From: a virus
Length of the DNA: 28,757 bases
Direction: 5' to 3' (one strand)
IMG/VR virus record: IMGVR_UViG_3300020060_000157
Coordinates: 1-28,757 of that record
Shown here: one piece after another, positions 5,920 to 12,715 of the stretch
Layout: the number at the start of each line of letters is the position of its first letter
How positions within the stretch are numbered: the stretch's first letter is position 1
Program-made: the position numbers and the translations under genes
Notes under the pieces: generated by a model
Databases searched by the model: none
Told to the model about the DNA's origin: nothing
What the model saw: the letters and a program-made list of their open reading frames with translations, nothing else

Positions 5920-6506
5920 TGGCCGAGTCCACCGAGCTCACAGCGAACGTGCCGGTCACCGTCAGCCTCGACATCAACGACCTGGTCAAGGCGTACGTCG
6001 GTGAGATCCCGACCTACACCGGCGACCCCGACGACGAGATGGAGCCACCGCCCCCGCTGTACGGCGAGATCATCGGCGCCGCAGCGCACATCGTGGCCCA
6101 GAGCGTCATCCGCGACGCCACCCGGTATCAGGGCCTGAAGAACCGCGTCGACGAGCAGATCGACGCAGCCCTGAACGCGGGGATCGTCGCCGAGCTCGAG
6201 AAGCCGTTCAAGCCAGTCGACTCGTACGGCCAGGTCGACCGGCACGCGGACCCGACGACCCTGCGGGAGCAGATCGGGAAGCACGCCACCGCGTGGATCG
6301 CGAAGGGGATGAAGGGCTCGACGAACGGCTATTCCAGCGACAACGGCGCCCTGTACCAGTACATCAACAAGGAACTCGACCAGCTGATCAAGACCGATCT
6401 GAAGGCGGTCGCGGACTCCGCCCGGGCCGCGGTCACCCAGAAGATCCAGAAGGAAGCGGCCACGGTCATCGCGGACATCATCACGAAGACCGCGGGGGTG
6501 AAGTGA
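5919..6506 (+). CDS. Hypothetical helical phage protein
   Basis: A 195-residue protein starting with a TGATG overlap. Apart from a strand-like start (VPVTVSLDIN) and a Pro-rich segment near residue 45, it is predicted helical. The C-terminal 60 residues could form a coiled coil (DLKAVADSARAAVTQKIQK). Similar helical proteins are common in actinophage early regions. Function unknown. Confidence 0.75.
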   Translation: MAESTELTANVPVTVSLDINDLVKAYVGEIPTYTGDPDDEMEPPPPLYGEIIGAAAHIVAQSVIRDATRYQGLKNRVDEQIDAALNAGIVAELEKPFKPVDSYGQVDRHADPTTLREQIGKHATAWIAKGMKGSTNGYSSDNGALYQYINKELDQLIKTDLKAVADSARAAVTQKIQKEAATVIADIITKTAGVK

Positions 6507-6733
6507 TGGCCCGGCAGATCCCGGTCGGTGACAAGGCCGTCGCACAGGTCGCGATGACCGCCCTGTTCACCGACGTCCTCGCCTCGCAGGTCACCGGCGA
6601 ACCCACACCCGACCAGTGCGCGCAACTGCTGCTCGACGCCGCCTCACGGGTCCAGTTCCAGCCCTCGACCCGGCGCCTGATCGTCACGTTCGACCTCGGC
6701 ATGTCCAGCGAGGACGAACCCACCACCCCGTGA
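6506..6733 (+). CDS. Hypothetical small protein
   Basis: A 75-residue protein from ATG 6506, overlapping the upstream stop as TGATG; GTG 6503 is an alternative. It combines a helical first half with a strand-rich second half (RRLIVTFDLGM). Function unknown. A strong hairpin follows it. Confidence 0.65.
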   Translation: MARQIPVGDKAVAQVAMTALFTDVLASQVTGEPTPDQCAQLLLDAASRVQFQPSTRRLIVTFDLGMSSEDEPTTP

Positions 6734-6738
6734 AGCAG

Positions 6739-6778
6739 GTGGCCACCCCCTCTGGCTACGGGGGGAGGGGGCGGCCAC
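6739..6778 (+). terminator. Strong intergenic hairpin, possible terminator
   Basis: GTGGCC (6739-6744) pairs with GGCCAC (6773-6778). After one mismatch, a further seven base pairs form (CCCCCTC with GAGGGGG), leaving an 11-base loop. It fills most of the 78-base gap before the next gene. There is no U-tract, which is common for actinobacterial terminators. An RNA-stability element is equally possible. Confidence 0.45.
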
Positions 6779-6811
6779 CACACCATCCCGAACACAAGGA
6801 GACCACACACA

Positions 6812-7177
6812 ATGGCAACCACACGCAGCATCACCGCCGAATGCGCCTCGGGCGACGGCGCCGAGCTCGAGGTGACAACCGCCGACCAGGCGGCCGACGA
6901 CGATGTCGTGCTGACGTTCAGATGTACCGACAGTGAAGGCATGGCGGCATCGGTGAGAGTGACCGCCGAGCAGCTCGACGAGATCACCCCGTTCCTGTAC
7001 CGCGAGCGGGAGGCGTACGAGGTCCGCCAGGAGGATGAGTTCACCGCCTGCGGACACTCCCTCGAGGGTGCGGATTGCGCCCTGGTCGACGAGCACGCCT
7101 CGGTCTTCGCGGTGCCCGCCGTTGCAACTCGGGCCCACGTCACCACCGCCGGCGTCACCTGGGTAGCCGAGGACTGA
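6812..7177 (+). CDS. Hypothetical small protein
   Basis: A 121-residue protein from ATG 6812 with AAGGAG about ten bases upstream. It is strand-rich with acidic patches and three Cys (FRCTD, TACGHSLEGADC). No family is recognised. It precedes the resolvase gene and overlaps it by one base. Confidence 0.7.
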   Translation: MATTRSITAECASGDGAELEVTTADQAADDDVVLTFRCTDSEGMAASVRVTAEQLDEITPFLYREREAYEVRQEDEFTACGHSLEGADCALVDEHASVFAVPAVATRAHVTTAGVTWVAED

Positions 7178-7635
7178 TGACCAGCTGGGCCGTCAAGGTC
7201 AACGGCACACCAGAACCGCAGGGATCGATGACCTGCAAGGCCCGGCACGTCACCAAACCGAACCTGCAACCCACCAACGGCCCCGACCTGAAGAAGTGGC
7301 GCGCCCGCGTCGAAAAGGCCGGCCGCGCCCTCGAGCTCCGGACGCTGGTGGGGCCGCTGTACGTCGTCGCGACCCACACCCTGCTACGCCCGGCCAGCAT
7401 CCCGCTGAGGGTCCGCGCCTGGCCCATGGTCGTCGGGTCGAAGGACGTCGACAAGCTCGGCCGGGCCCTCCTTGACGGCCTGGCCGACGCCGGTGTCTAC
7501 GGCAACGACGCGCAGGTCTGCGGGCTCATGACCTGGAAGCGCTACCCCGATTCCCCATCCGTCCCGTGGATCGACCGCCGCGATCACCTCGACCGGCCCG
7601 GCGTCGTCATCCGCATCTACCCCATAGGAGCCTGA
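7177..7635 (+). CDS. rusA: RusA-family Holliday junction resolvase
   Basis: RusA-type enzymes cut four-way DNA junctions as Mg-dependent dimers, resolving recombination intermediates before packaging. This 152-residue protein has the family start (VNGTPEPQGSM) and the catalytic block KDVDKLGRALLDGL followed by AGVYGNDAQV. D90, D92 and D111 match the three essential aspartates of Escherichia coli RusA. The start ATG 7177 overlaps the previous stop. With the ERF protein it forms the recombination set of this phage. Confidence 0.9.
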   Translation: MTSWAVKVNGTPEPQGSMTCKARHVTKPNLQPTNGPDLKKWRARVEKAGRALELRTLVGPLYVVATHTLLRPASIPLRVRAWPMVVGSKDVDKLGRALLDGLADAGVYGNDAQVCGLMTWKRYPDSPSVPWIDRRDHLDRPGVVIRIYPIGA

Positions 7636-7636
7636 C

Positions 7637-8101
7637 GTGAACAGCACCGACCTGCCGGTCACCGAGTGGTGGGATCCCGAGTGGGACCTGTACGACGTAC
7701 CGCTCAGCCCGTTCGACGACGGTGTCGACGTCGAGACCTGGTGGGCCGCGTACGAGCACCTCTGGATGCTCTCGTGGGTGATCCACGGCACCGAGGCATA
7801 CATCGACGTCCACTATCAGCACCAGCTGACCACCGGCATCCCTGAGGGCTGCACCTGCCGTGACGCGCCCGGCTGGTACCCCGGACGGCCCGCAGCAGCC
7901 CTCTGCCCAGTCCACGGCACCCACCGGAAGATCTGCCCCGCAGTACACCTCCTCGGCCGCTCGAAGCACCAGGAGGGCTGCGGGTGGCGCTGCCCCGACT
8001 GCGGAGCCACCTACACCCTCACCCGCATCCAAGAGGTCGACCCGGCCATCCGGCTCTACCCGACCCTCAAATGGATCCGCACCACACCAGAGGGGGCTTG
8101 A
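7637..8101 (+). CDS. Hypothetical zinc-ribbon-like protein
   Basis: A 154-residue protein from GTG 7637. The first half is Trp-rich and helical. The second half has CTC, CPVHG, a Cys/His spacer, and CGWRCPDCGATYTL at about residues 114-127, which resembles a zinc ribbon. It probably binds nucleic acid or protein, but its role is unknown. Confidence 0.7.
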   Translation: MNSTDLPVTEWWDPEWDLYDVPLSPFDDGVDVETWWAAYEHLWMLSWVIHGTEAYIDVHYQHQLTTGIPEGCTCRDAPGWYPGRPAAALCPVHGTHRKICPAVHLLGRSKHQEGCGWRCPDCGATYTLTRIQEVDPAIRLYPTLKWIRTTPEGA

Positions 8102-8103
8102 CC

Positions 8104-8310
8104 ATGGGTGAGCTTTTGAGCCGCGGCCACACCTGCAACCCGCCGAGCGCGAGCAGCCTGCAATACGGGGCGCTGTACCGGTGTGAGTGCGGAGTGCTCT
8201 ACGTGCTTCAGTCTGGCGACCGGTGGTACGGCTGCACCCCGATCGAAGAAGCACTCGTACTCCTGAACCACCGGATCGCCGAGGCCAAGCGGCAGCGGCG
8301 GGGGGTTTGA
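8104..8310 (+). CDS. Hypothetical small Cys protein
   Basis: A 68-residue protein from ATG 8104, two bases after the previous stop. Cys residues lie at HTC, YRCECG and YGC, so a small metal site is possible, followed by a basic C-terminal helix. Function unknown. Confidence 0.65.
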   Translation: MGELLSRGHTCNPPSASSLQYGALYRCECGVLYVLQSGDRWYGCTPIEEALVLLNHRIAEAKRQRRGV

Positions 8311-8312
8311 CG

Positions 8313-8498
8313 ATGCGCCGGCGGCTGGGGGCCGCCGCACGCAACCTCATGACGCTGTTCGATGACGGCTGCCCCGACGAGTTCCACGACCTCACCAAAC
8401 CCCAGCTCGAGACCAACGGCCGCGGTGACGTCCTCTCGTACCAGTACTGCCGGATCTGCGGCCTCAACGTCACCAAGCTCACCAGGGCCGGTGAGTGA
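8313..8498 (+). CDS. Hypothetical small Cys protein
   Basis: A 61-residue protein from ATG 8313, two bases after the previous stop. It has a basic N-terminus, then DDGCPDEFHDL and YCRICGLNV, the second a CxxC pair that suggests a small zinc finger. Function unknown. Confidence 0.6.
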   Translation: MRRRLGAAARNLMTLFDDGCPDEFHDLTKPQLETNGRGDVLSYQYCRICGLNVTKLTRAGE

Positions 8499-8728
8499 TC
8501 ACGATGGCGGACCTCACGTTCGAGGTCTTCCGTGGGCCCTGCCCGCACACGTCGAACGGCCAGGGCTGCCGGTACTACGCCGACCACGACCCGGTGCCAC
8601 ACACGTACGGCGGTGGGCTCGGCGACCCCGTCAGCAACCGCCACTGCGGGGCACAGCAGCCGCACATCTCGCACGCGTGGACCGACGAGAAGGCCTGGTT
8701 CAACTGCTCAGGGCGCGGGATCCGCTGA
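8495..8728 (+). CDS. Hypothetical small Cys/His protein
   Basis: A 77-residue protein from GTG 8495 (GTGA overlap); ATG 8504 is an in-frame alternative. Four Cys and many His (PCPHTSNGQGC, HCGAQQPHISHAW) suggest metal binding. Function unknown. It is the last of a run of four adjacent Cys-rich genes. Confidence 0.6.
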   Translation: MITMADLTFEVFRGPCPHTSNGQGCRYYADHDPVPHTYGGGLGDPVSNRHCGAQQPHISHAWTDEKAWFNCSGRGIR

Positions 8729-9144
8729 TGGGCGCCGAGCTCGTCGGCCTGGTCTACGCCGGGTACGCGGGCCTCCCAGGCAACCAGTTCAAGGCCCTGA
8801 CGTTCATGGCGTTGAAGGCGCTCGACTACCCCAGCCGCGGCAAGCCCGCCCGGATGTACACCGGCGGATGGGAGCCATTGTCGACCGCTATCGGACGCGA
8901 AATCCCGTACCTGTCAGGCGACCCCGAAGAACTGCAGAAGAAGCGCATCACATTGCGCCACGAAGTGTCGAAGATATGCACCGCATTGAAAAAGGCCGGG
9001 GCAATTCAGCCCACAGTCGGACACCCGCAAGCCGGGCAGCAACAGGCCTGGAAACTCACGCTGACGATGGCCGGCCAGCTCCTGCTACCTGTGGACAACC
9101 TGCCGCCAGAAGCCGGATTAGGTGGGACGAATCACCCCACCTAA
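8728..9144 (+). CDS. Probable replication initiator-like DNA-binding protein
   Basis: A 138-residue protein from ATG 8728 (TGATG overlap). It has a winged-helix-like pattern: helix FKALTFMALKAL, a short linker with TGGWEPLSTAIGREIP, then helix RHEVSKICTALKKAG and a strand. Actinophage and mobile-element proteins of this type often end in a repeat tail encoded by iterons, as here (GGTNHPT then stop). Four iterons and two DnaA boxes overlap or follow its 3' end, supporting an initiator role. Codon use in the middle is less GC-biased than in neighbours. An overlapping frame starting at 9144 continues the repeat, suggesting frameshift decay or coupling. Confidence 0.65.
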   Translation: MGAELVGLVYAGYAGLPGNQFKALTFMALKALDYPSRGKPARMYTGGWEPLSTAIGREIPYLSGDPEELQKKRITLRHEVSKICTALKKAGAIQPTVGHPQAGQQQAWKLTLTMAGQLLLPVDNLPPEAGLGGTNHPT

Positions 9145-9211
9145 TGGGGTCAAATCACCCCACCACTGGTGGGACGAATCGACCCCGAGTGGTGGGACGA
9201 ATCATCCCCCC
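9121..9211 (+). repeat. Four-unit iteron array
   Basis: Units at 9121-9141, 9144-9164, 9168-9188 and 9191-9211. Units 1, 3 and 4 begin GGTGGGACGAATC; unit 2 is a variant, ATGGGGTCAAATC. Unit 1 has inverted ends GGTGGG/CCCACC. The first unit is also coding (GGTNHPT) in the upstream gene. Confidence 0.85.
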
Positions 9212-9248
9212 CTATGAACCATATGAACCAAGAGCTGAACCAACCTGA
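9144..9248 (+). CDS. Short ORF continuing the initiator repeat tail in another frame
   Basis: ATG 9144 overlaps the initiator stop as TAATG and opens 34 codons ending at TGA 9246-9248. Its start (MGSNHPTTGGTNRP) repeats the GGTNHPT motif that ends the initiator, and its end reads PPYEPYEPRAEPT. This looks like the initiator's displaced C-terminal tail, either through a one-base frameshift or by coupled translation. It may not be an independent gene. Confidence 0.35.
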   Translation: MGSNHPTTGGTNRPRVVGRIIPPYEPYEPRAEPT

Positions 9249-9311
9249 CCCAACCGACTTGCCGTAGCGCCCACACCAGGGGCCCTGTGGATAACCCGAA
9301 TCGGAGACGAC

Positions 9312-9737
9312 GTGAACGCCCTGAAAGACACACGACCAATTGCACAAGCCGCCACACACCACGACCCGGACGGCTACGGCACCGGCGAGGGATTCGCACT
9401 CATCATTGCCCGCTTATTCACCCGATACCCCGACGTCGACATACCCACGATTCGACTCGAGACATGGGATAACCAGGGCAATGAATGGCTGCGCGTAACC
9501 GGCCGCGTCGGGCCCCTCACCCCAGACCCCGACTGTCCCAGCTGCCACGCACACGCCGGCCATCCCCACACCGAGTACTGCCAGCTCGCCAACTGGGCCG
9601 GCCACCGCGACAACTGCGCCCTCCAGTGGGGCAAGGACTGCGACTGCGAAGACCAGGCCGAGCAGCGGCCCGACGACGACCCGCCCGACCCCATCGTCTG
9701 CGACGGCCGCGACTGCGGAGGGGTGCCGCATGCGTGA
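9312..9737 (+). CDS. Hypothetical Cys-rich protein
   Basis: A 141-residue protein from GTG 9312 with GGAG seven to eight bases upstream. The N-terminal 65 residues look like an alpha/beta fold. The rest is Cys/His-rich (CPSCHAHAGHPHTEYC, CDCED, CDGRDCGG) and could bind several metal ions. Function unknown. It follows the putative origin and overlaps the next gene by eight bases. Confidence 0.7.
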   Translation: MNALKDTRPIAQAATHHDPDGYGTGEGFALIIARLFTRYPDVDIPTIRLETWDNQGNEWLRVTGRVGPLTPDPDCPSCHAHAGHPHTEYCQLANWAGHRDNCALQWGKDCDCEDQAEQRPDDDPPDPIVCDGRDCGGVPHA

Positions 9738-10008
9738 CCACGCCCGCTGGTGGATCCGCCAGCACCAGGACGCGGCCGCCTGGATCGTCGCCCTGGTCGT
9801 CATCGCCCTACTCGCCTGGGCCTACATCGCCCAAGGCGCCGACGCGTTCCTCATCGGCATGGTCACCGTCGCCTGCGCCCTCGTCGCAGGCGTCAACACC
9901 CTGGTTGGTGGCCTACGGCAACGCGTCGACGACCTCGAACAGCAGCTCGACGAACTGCTGCAGAGCTGGGATGACGCGGACGCACACGACAACCAGGAGA
10001 CACCGTGA
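9730..10008 (+). CDS. Small membrane protein with C-terminal coiled coil
   Basis: A 92-residue protein with two hydrophobic segments at about residues 18-35 and 39-60, followed by a coiled-coil-like helix (LRQRVDDLEQQLDELLQSW). Both termini may be cytoplasmic. Its place next to replication genes, away from the lysis cassette, argues against a holin. Function unknown. Confidence 0.7.
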   Translation: MRDHARWWIRQHQDAAAWIVALVVIALLAWAYIAQGADAFLIGMVTVACALVAGVNTLVGGLRQRVDDLEQQLDELLQSWDDADAHDNQETP

Positions 10009-10313
10009 CCAACCACCGAGCAGTGATCGTGATCGAGCTGAGCCTCGAGCACGTCGAGCAGATCGCCGAAGCCCTAACCGCGATCAACCCGCCGAGCATC
10101 CCCGCGTTCGCCGGCGCTGTCCGCGTCGCAGTCGGCGACGTCGCAACCGCGCTGGTCGAGTGGCTCGACGAGGACACGGGGCAGGAGCACATCGCAGTCA
10201 AACCCGCCCCCATCGACCCACCCCCCTCGCAGGAGGGCACCCCCACCTGCCCAGAGGCCGGCCAGCATCACCTCATGGTGCGCTGCGGCTCCTGCGGATA
10301 CCCCACCCCGTGA
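10005..10313 (+). CDS. Hypothetical protein with C-terminal Cys motif
   Basis: A 102-residue protein from GTG 10005 (GTGA overlap). It has an N-terminal strand-helix domain and a Pro-rich linker. A short C-terminal knuckle (CPEAGQHHLMVRCGSCG) could hold zinc. Function unknown. It is coupled to the HNH gene by another GTGA overlap. Confidence 0.65.
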   Translation: MTNHRAVIVIELSLEHVEQIAEALTAINPPSIPAFAGAVRVAVGDVATALVEWLDEDTGQEHIAVKPAPIDPPPSQEGTPTCPEAGQHHLMVRCGSCGYPTP

Positions 10314-10675
10314 CCACCCCCGGGGACCCACGTACCGGCAGGGCATGGGTCGCCCTCGCGCACTGGGTCATTGCCCGGGACAACGGCATCTGCTGGCGCT
10401 GCGGCAGGCCAGGAGCAGACACCTGCGGACACGTCCTCCCCTACAAGACCCACCCCCACCTAGCACTCGACACCGACAACCTCAGGGCCGAGCACGGCGA
10501 GCGCAGGACGGTAGCCGAGGACGGCTTCGACTGCATCGGGAACTACGCAGCAGGCGCCGACGCAGGACAGCTCGGCAACCAAGCAGAAGCGATCAAACTC
10601 GACGCCCAACGCCGCGACTGGCTCGGCAGCACACACGACAGGCCATCGCAGACCCTCGAAGAGCCGCACGCATGA
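10310..10675 (+). CDS. HNH endonuclease next to the terminase genes
   Basis: A 121-residue HNH nuclease from GTG 10310. C28-x2-C31 (ICWRCGRPG) and C39-G-H41 start the beta-beta-alpha-metal fold, with N57 (DTDNLRAEH) and H62 completing it. HNH proteins encoded beside terminase in cos phages are needed with the terminase for end cleavage, as shown for HK97-type systems, so this one probably helps cut concatemers. A non-coding region with cos-like features follows at once. Confidence 0.85.
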   Translation: MTTPGDPRTGRAWVALAHWVIARDNGICWRCGRPGADTCGHVLPYKTHPHLALDTDNLRAEHGERRTVAEDGFDCIGNYAAGADAGQLGNQAEAIKLDAQRRDWLGSTHDRPSQTLEEPHA

Positions 10676-10906
10676 ACCTCGAGCCAGCCAGCAGGGGTCG
10701 TTTTGGCCTGACGACCTTGGGCCCAGGAAGTCGCCGCTCTTCCAGTTCTCTCTCTCCGCCCCACCGGGCACGGCGCGACCGGAACCCGGGCCAGGATCTG
10801 CGTACGGGCCTCGGTGCAGGTCCCCGGGCCTCCGGGGCGGCTAGGGGCTCAGATCGGCGTACAGAGCCTCCCTGGGAACCCTCGACCTCCGGTTTACACT
10901 TCGGCC
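10676..10906. other. Non-coding gap, candidate cos region
   Basis: This 231-base gap between the HNH and small terminase genes holds no supported gene. GGTCGT (10696-10701) and ACGACC (10711-10716) form an inverted repeat around TTTGGCCTG. GC-rich tracts and a possible promoter follow. In cos phages with an HNH gene beside terminase, cohesive ends usually map here. The overhang itself cannot be placed from sequence alone. Confidence 0.4.
10895..10900 (+). promoter_or_regulatory. Possible -10 element giving a leaderless terminase mRNA
   Basis: TACACT at 10895-10900 fits the actinobacterial TANNNT -10. It lies six bases before ATG 10907, so transcription would begin at or very near the start codon. 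No good -35 is seen 16-18 bases upstream, and no Shine-Dalgarno lies before the ATG, which fits a leaderless message. Tentative. Confidence 0.3.
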
Positions 10907-11272
10907 ATGGCGACAGCGGCGCGGACTCGTGGGCGGACGGTCCGAGCGGCCGTTGCCGGCGCGATCCAGGCCGCTCGGGACGCTGGCCGGCTGAAGTCGT
11001 GGCACGAACCGCACGCCGCGGTAGCGATCAAGCTGGCGACCGCCCTCACCCCGGCGAAATTGCCCATCTCGGAGCTCGTTCGGCTGTCCTCGGAGCTCGA
11101 CAAGGCACTGAACCGCCTGCCGCTGGCGGAGGAGACGCGACCGGAACGGGGGAACGGTGACGGACCTGCTGCTGCCGCCGGTGGCCCCGGCCCGGTTGAC
11201 CCACGCACCCCTGGATTGGCGCTCGTCGTGGGGTCCACCCCCGAGGTGGGCGACACCGCGCTCCCCAGATAG
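10907..11272 (+). CDS. terS: Small terminase subunit
   Basis: A 121-residue protein that should bind the packaging site and load the large terminase. After a basic N-terminus (TAARTRGRTVRAAV) come helices (AIQAARDAGRLKSWHEPHAA, LSSELDKALNRLPL) typical of actinophage TerS proteins. It lies between HNH and TerL. Start ATG 10907 has no clear Shine-Dalgarno. Its last 116 bases overlap TerL in a different frame, and its Gly/Pro-rich C-terminus is probably disordered. Confidence 0.75.
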   Translation: MATAARTRGRTVRAAVAGAIQAARDAGRLKSWHEPHAAVAIKLATALTPAKLPISELVRLSSELDKALNRLPLAEETRPERGNGDGPAAAAGGPGPVDPRTPGLALVVGSTPEVGDTALPR

Positions 11273-12704
11273 GCCGACGTACGGCGGGCAGGTCGCCCGC
11301 GAGGCCGTCGAGCTCGGTTTCCCGCTGATGCCGTGGCAGGCGTACGTGCACGACGTCGCGAACGAGGTCGATCCGGTCACCGGCTGGTGGGCATACGACG
11401 AGGTCGTCATCACGGTCGAGCGGCAGGCCGGTAAGACCACGCTGAAGATCCCGCTCTACTCGCACCGGATGAAGATGCTGCCCGGCGGTGAGCTGTGGAT
11501 GACTGCGCAGAACGGCAAGAAGGCCGTCAAGCGGTGGGAGAAGGCGTCCGAGGCGATGCTGGCGATCCCGGAGCTGAACCCGCACTTGAAACGGTGGGTG
11601 ACTGTTGCCCGGGAACGGCTGCGGTGGAACCCGACCGGGGCTCTGCTGGTGCCGTTCGCGCCGGATGACGAGAACATGCACGGCGAGTCGCCGGACCTGG
11701 TTGACGTCGATGAGTGGTGGGCGTTCGACGCGATCGCTTCCGAGGGTCTGATCTCGTCGTACAGCCCGGGGTTCCTCACGAAGAACGCGCAGGCGTGGAA
11801 GACGTCGACGATGGGGACCGAGGCATCGGCCGGCTTGAACGCGGACGTGAAGAAGGGCCGCGCGGCGGTCGAGATGGACCGGCGTACCGGGATCGCGTAC
11901 TTCGAGTGGTCGCTCGAGGATGAGCCGGGCGGGATCCCGATCGAGGAGCTGACCGATGAGCAGCTGGTGCGGGAGTGCATCGCGATCCATCCGGCGATCG
12001 GGTTCCACCCGAAGGCGCCGGCGGAGAAGATGCGGCACCACATCGCGGGCGAGCTGAAGACGCTGGGCCGCCGCGAGTTCATCCGTGCCTACGGCAACCG
12101 TCTGCAGTCGTTGACGGGTGGCTGGAAGGTGATCTCTCAGCCTCAGTGGATTGCGGCGATGGCGTCGAAGCCGATCCCGCCGGGGGTGCCCGTGGGCCTT
12201 GGGTTCGAGGTGGACCCGGATGGCCGGGATGCGGCGATCGCGGTGGCGTGGCGTGGCCCGGACGGGTGCGCGGTGGGCGAGGTGCTGAAGGTGCAGGACG
12301 GCGCCGGGTGGGTCCGGAACGATGTGGTCACGCTGAAGACCCGGTGGGGTGCTGTCCAGGTCGCGGTGCAGAACTCGGGGCCGGCGCGGCACGTCGCGGA
12401 CAAGCTGATCACGGGCGGCACGGAGGTGCTGCGCATGTCGCAGATGGACTTTTCGGCTGCGTGCGCGCAGGTTCACGCCGAGATCACGGCGCCGCGCCCT
12501 ACCCTGAGGCACATCGGGCAGGCCCCGTTGAACTCGGCGGTCGAGCACGTCACGAAGCGGCGTACGGGACCGACCGGGGCGTGGGCGTGGCGGGTCGATC
12601 CGGACGTGTCGATCACCACGCTGGTCGCGTTCACGGCCGCACTTTGGGCCGTGGACCACCCGCAGGAGACCGAGCCCGACCTGGGCCGGTTCAAGATTCG
12701 ATGA
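11157..12704 (+). CDS. terL: Terminase large subunit
   Basis: The 515-residue packaging motor and nuclease. The ATPase domain has a variant Walker A (ERQAGKTT, 88-95) after PLMPWQAYVHD (57-67), a Walker B LVDVDE (181-186) and coupling motif TSTMGT. The C-terminal half holds a nuclease-like acidic strand FEVDPDGRD. GTG 11157 follows GGGGGAA and keeps the conserved N-terminal segment (LTHAPLDW), so the overlap with TerS appears real. Length and domain order are normal for phage TerL. Confidence 0.95.
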   Translation: MTDLLLPPVAPARLTHAPLDWRSSWGPPPRWATPRSPDRPTYGGQVAREAVELGFPLMPWQAYVHDVANEVDPVTGWWAYDEVVITVERQAGKTTLKIPLYSHRMKMLPGGELWMTAQNGKKAVKRWEKASEAMLAIPELNPHLKRWVTVARERLRWNPTGALLVPFAPDDENMHGESPDLVDVDEWWAFDAIASEGLISSYSPGFLTKNAQAWKTSTMGTEASAGLNADVKKGRAAVEMDRRTGIAYFEWSLEDEPGGIPIEELTDEQLVRECIAIHPAIGFHPKAPAEKMRHHIAGELKTLGRREFIRAYGNRLQSLTGGWKVISQPQWIAAMASKPIPPGVPVGLGFEVDPDGRDAAIAVAWRGPDGCAVGEVLKVQDGAGWVRNDVVTLKTRWGAVQVAVQNSGPARHVADKLITGGTEVLRMSQMDFSAACAQVHAEITAPRPTLRHIGQAPLNSAVEHVTKRRTGPTGAWAWRVDPDVSITTLVAFTAALWAVDHPQETEPDLGRFKIR

Positions 12705-12715
12705 GAGGGCAAGCA

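Larger units (their letters stand above)
9090..9294. other. Candidate origin of replication: four iterons between two DnaA boxes
   Basis: Four copies of a 21-base element begin at 9121, 9144, 9168 and 9191 (spacing 23-24, about two helical turns) and share the core GGNCRAATC. TGTGGACAA (9090-9098) is the reverse of TTGTCCACA, the preferred Streptomyces DnaA box. TGTGGATAA (9286-9294) is the reverse of the classic TTATCCACA box. Between iterons and the second box lie two tandem TATGAACCA 9-mers (9213-9230), relatively AT-rich for this genome and possibly an unwinding site. Origin function is inferred. Confidence 0.6.

Noticed and set aside
9121-9211. Repeat array considered as a CRISPR.
   Set aside because: Only four units at 23-24-base spacing with 2-3 bases between them; there are no spacers. 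It is an iteron array.
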